Shown in pieces: positions 44,586 to 64,000 of a stretch of 64,000 nt of DNA. Under the pieces are notes generated by a model. That model was given only the letters and a program-made list of their open reading frames with translations, did no database searches and had not been told where the DNA came from. Numbering within the stretch: the first letter of the stretch is position 1; each line of letters begins with the position of its first letter. This stretch comes from Magnolia sinica (taxonomy: Eukaryota; Streptophyta; Magnoliopsida; Magnoliales; Magnoliaceae). Location of the stretch: the NCBI RefSeq assembly GCF_029962835.1, contig NC_080588.1, positions 66,426,001 to 66,490,000 on the forward strand, read 5' to 3'. The translations under genes were made by a program, and so were the position numbers.

Positions 44586-46737
44586 CAATCTCACTAGTCA
44601 ACCTGTCAGTAGCCAGTCTGCACCTGCATAAAGTTATCCTGTATATATATATACATTCAAAAGAAGGGCCATGCTCCTATATCATTGTTAATGAGGAACA
44701 GACAATGTACAAGCTAGATTTCTGGTGGGCTCCACACCAAAAATAATTGGACCTCACCTGTCATTTCAGCAAAAAACAGAAAAAACAATGGAAAACAGAG
44801 CAGAAAAATTGCCCTATCCTCCCTGCAAAACTCTCGAAAAACAGATTGCTCGGCTTGAACTTTCCCATTTCCACAAAGAATTGCACCTTCCTTGAGTTGC
44901 TCAAAACCCCCAAATAGATGGAAAAATTAATATTTCAATGTGATGCAACGCGGAATTATCACATATGTCCCAAAGTATGGTCATTACATATTCATGTGGA
45001 ATGGGCGCATGGCCTCCGTTTTGGTCACTCCCTTTATCCTTGTGGGGCACACCAGGTGAATTGGATCAGATGGCACATACAACACAGATGACCTCAAATT
45101 CCATCTTGAAAATTTTATGGCCAGCTTCATCTAAATGAATGGTTTGGATTTCACTAGAACATCAATGTGGGTCCACCACAGCTCAACCGCAACGATATGT
45201 TTAGAACGAATGTGATCATCCACATGTAATATAAATCGTAGGAAACAGTGTTTTAGAAGCTTTCTTTATTTAACTTCTTAGATTAGAACATATAAATAAG
45301 GTATTAGTTTTAGACGATTGATGTATTGAATCTTAAGAAATTCAATGATGAAGGCCAGTGAATTTTCTTTTGAGTGAGAATTGAATTGTCTTTGCTTAGA
45401 TTTTCTTCTCAGCTTCCTTTTGCGTGTCTGCGTGAGAGAGTGTCAACATACCTTGTCTAGCTTGTTTCTTGTAAGTCACTATTCAGGATCACTAGCATGT
45501 GTGGCCCAATGGGACCCACATTCATAGATTGTCAGATAGATGATCTAAATTGTCTGTCTTCTGGCCACTATCATGGATAGTCCACATTTGAATATTAATT
45601 TTAAAACACGAAAACTCAACTCGAGTCGAATTGTATCAACTTGAAAACTCGATCGAGTTTTCCTGAGCCCTGGTGATATCTGGGTGAGTCGAGTCAGGTT
45701 CTCTAGTTTTTAAACTATGCAGAAAACTGATCCTGACCATTTTGTTTTCTGAGTTGAATGTGAAACAACGGTCAGCATTCAACTAAACATATCTATATTC
45801 AGATTTCTTTTTCCTTTTTTCTGGGGCTGGTTATCCAGGGTAGAGCCATAGTTTGGACGGTTCTGATCATCTAAACATCTACACAAATAGAAACATGTGA
45901 CATGACTTGATGAACCCATCCTCAACTGGACTAATCAGGTAGATGTGTTTTCTGGTTCGACCATCCCCATGGGGCCCACTTTTTGAGCAGTCTGATGGAT
46001 GCCTCTGTTCAGAGGATGAGTTGCCATAGTTTAGTATATCACGATGAACGCACGAGATGCAACGGTGCATAAAAACACACGAATGATGGTATTTTGGTCT
46101 CTCAGAAGATTTAATCCGCAAAGTGGGACTGAGTCATCATGTGGCTGCATTTAGTGAGCCAAGTTGGCAATACATTCTATCATGCACCGTGTCCCACGTG
46201 GCTGTTATTTAAAGCATGTTTTGCTTTTTTGTTCGGCTGGATCGTGAATAGATGGCCCAGGTTAGGGTGGGCCAGGGGCCTAATCTGGCTACGAATGCCC
46301 TAGCCGTGGTCTTGCCTAGCCCTAGCCCAGACCATTTACAACCCTCGTTATATAGCTCAACGTACCGACTCATTCACGACACTGTTCACAACGCTCTCGT
46401 AGACAAGGAATGCCGTACAAGTAATCAGACGCTTGGTATTAAAGCCATAATAAAAATCAACAAAAATGCAATCAACAATTTCTGTGAGAAAGAGAGAGAG
46501 AGAGAGAGAGAAAATAATACTTAGTCTCTAATGCAAGGAAAGACATCTTATATATATTCCAATGAACCATTTGATCCTTGCATCTTTCATCAAGACTATA
46601 GAGGTGAGAGATGTAGATTTTGTATTTTGAATTTTTATCTTGTTTTTGTATGGGATTTGCATGTTTGGATTGAAATTGTCATTTTTTCCACTTTTAACTT
46701 CAGGCCAGTTCACAACATCATCAACGGTTTAGGACCC
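44586..46737. other. Upstream region of the rhamnogalacturonan lyase
   Basis: No other gene. About 45530-45722 and 46217-46300 recur at 63730-64000 after the lyase stop codon. A GA microsatellite (about 46490-46512) and a TATA-like TTATATATATT (46548-46558) lie 180-250 bp before the first coding exon and may mark the promoter. Confidence 0.45.
46548..46558 (+). promoter_or_regulatory. Possible TATA box of the lyase gene
   Basis: TTATATATATT, 180 bp before the coding start and downstream of a GA tract. Placement is compatible with a 150-base leader. It is a weak call on composition alone. Confidence 0.3.
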
Positions 46738-63631
<16,894 letters not shown>

Positions 63632-64000
63632 GTATTTAATATCGCTCTGCTGGTAAGCAGAATCTTACTACTATCAAAGGACATGTTCAGAGTTAAATAT
63701 AGTGATTGATTCATATCTAGGGTTCTATAATTATCAGTCAGATTATATAAACTGTCTTTCTGGCTACTATCATGGATGGTCCACAGTTAAATATTAATGC
63801 TGAAAATCATAGTTTAAAAACATGAAAACTCGCCTCGACAGAAACCAATTGAGTTGAGTTGAGTCAACTCAAACGAGCTTTCGTGATTTTTTAACTAAAC
63901 AACTTAAGTCAGGTTCCCTAGTTTTTAAACTATGCAGGTTTTGCTTTCCTTCGGCTGGATCACGAAAAACAGGCAATGGGCTGGGGGACCTAATCAGGCC
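63632..64000 (+). other. 3' flank of the lyase, then a copy of its upstream region
   Basis: After about 100 bp of likely 3' UTR, sequence from about 63730 to the window end repeats the region upstream of the lyase (45530-45722 joined to 46217-46290), for example CTACTATCATGGATGGTCCAC and AGTTTTTAAACTATGCAG. It reads as the start of a second duplicated unit. Confidence 0.75.

Noticed and set aside
45530-45725. GAGTCGAG-type motifs suggesting a third hAT MITE
   Set aside because: No GGGGTGTACA ends. Better explained as part of the duplicated lyase upstream region.

Overview
This is plant nuclear DNA: AT-leaning, with intron-containing genes and dense with repeats. Three points suggest a flowering plant, possibly a woody magnoliid (Magnolia or laurel relatives). 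The proteins are typical angiosperm families. The mobile elements are plant types (Copia, solo LTRs, hAT and Tourist-like MITEs, tRNA-derived SINEs). The window is saturated by a self-complementary repeat whose ends read about GTGGGGCCCACCATGATG, which I recall from magnoliid sequences. The lineage call comes from memory and is tentative.

Only four host protein genes are convincing, all on the + strand. Three are intronless L-type lectin receptor-like kinases (clade IX-like) at 10867-12945, 32529-34616 and 39055-41130. They form a dispersed tandem cluster whose long spacers were built by transposon insertion. The fourth is a 14-exon rhamnogalacturonan endolyase (PL4 family, 645 aa as modelled) at 46738-63631. 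Its introns hold solo LTRs, hAT and foldback MITEs, SINEs and microsatellites, and one intron is about 6.5 kb. The sequence upstream of this gene (about 45530-46300) recurs just after its stop codon (63730-64000), so a second lyase copy probably begins beyond the right edge.

Layout: 1-10.8 kb is repeats (foldback elements and LTR copies, one solo LTR with clear target duplications). 10.8-13 kb holds LecRK 1. 13.5-16.2 kb holds Tourist-like MITEs and a roughly 1 kb minisatellite. 16.4-23.5 kb holds a decayed Copia element, flanked by 5-bp target duplications, that landed inside a foldback element and later received a Harbinger-like insertion. 23.5-32.2 kb holds LTR pieces, a second Copia remnant on the - strand, a SINE and a hAT MITE. 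32.5-41.1 kb holds LecRK 2 and 3, with a foldback element ending 81 bp before the LecRK 3 start codon. 41.4-44.6 kb is a run of foldback elements. 46.7-63.6 kb is the lyase gene.

The receptor kinases would sit in the plasma membrane with an outside lectin domain and an inside Ser/Thr kinase; relatives act in immunity and stress signalling. The lyase cuts the rhamnogalacturonan-I backbone of pectin in the wall. Nothing in the sequence shows that the two gene groups work together. I found no wholly new molecular system. The most distinctive signals are the foldback family and its links to the minisatellite, the LecRK 3 promoter and the lyase introns, the loss of two sugar-binding residues in LecRK 3, and the likely tandem duplication of the lyase locus.
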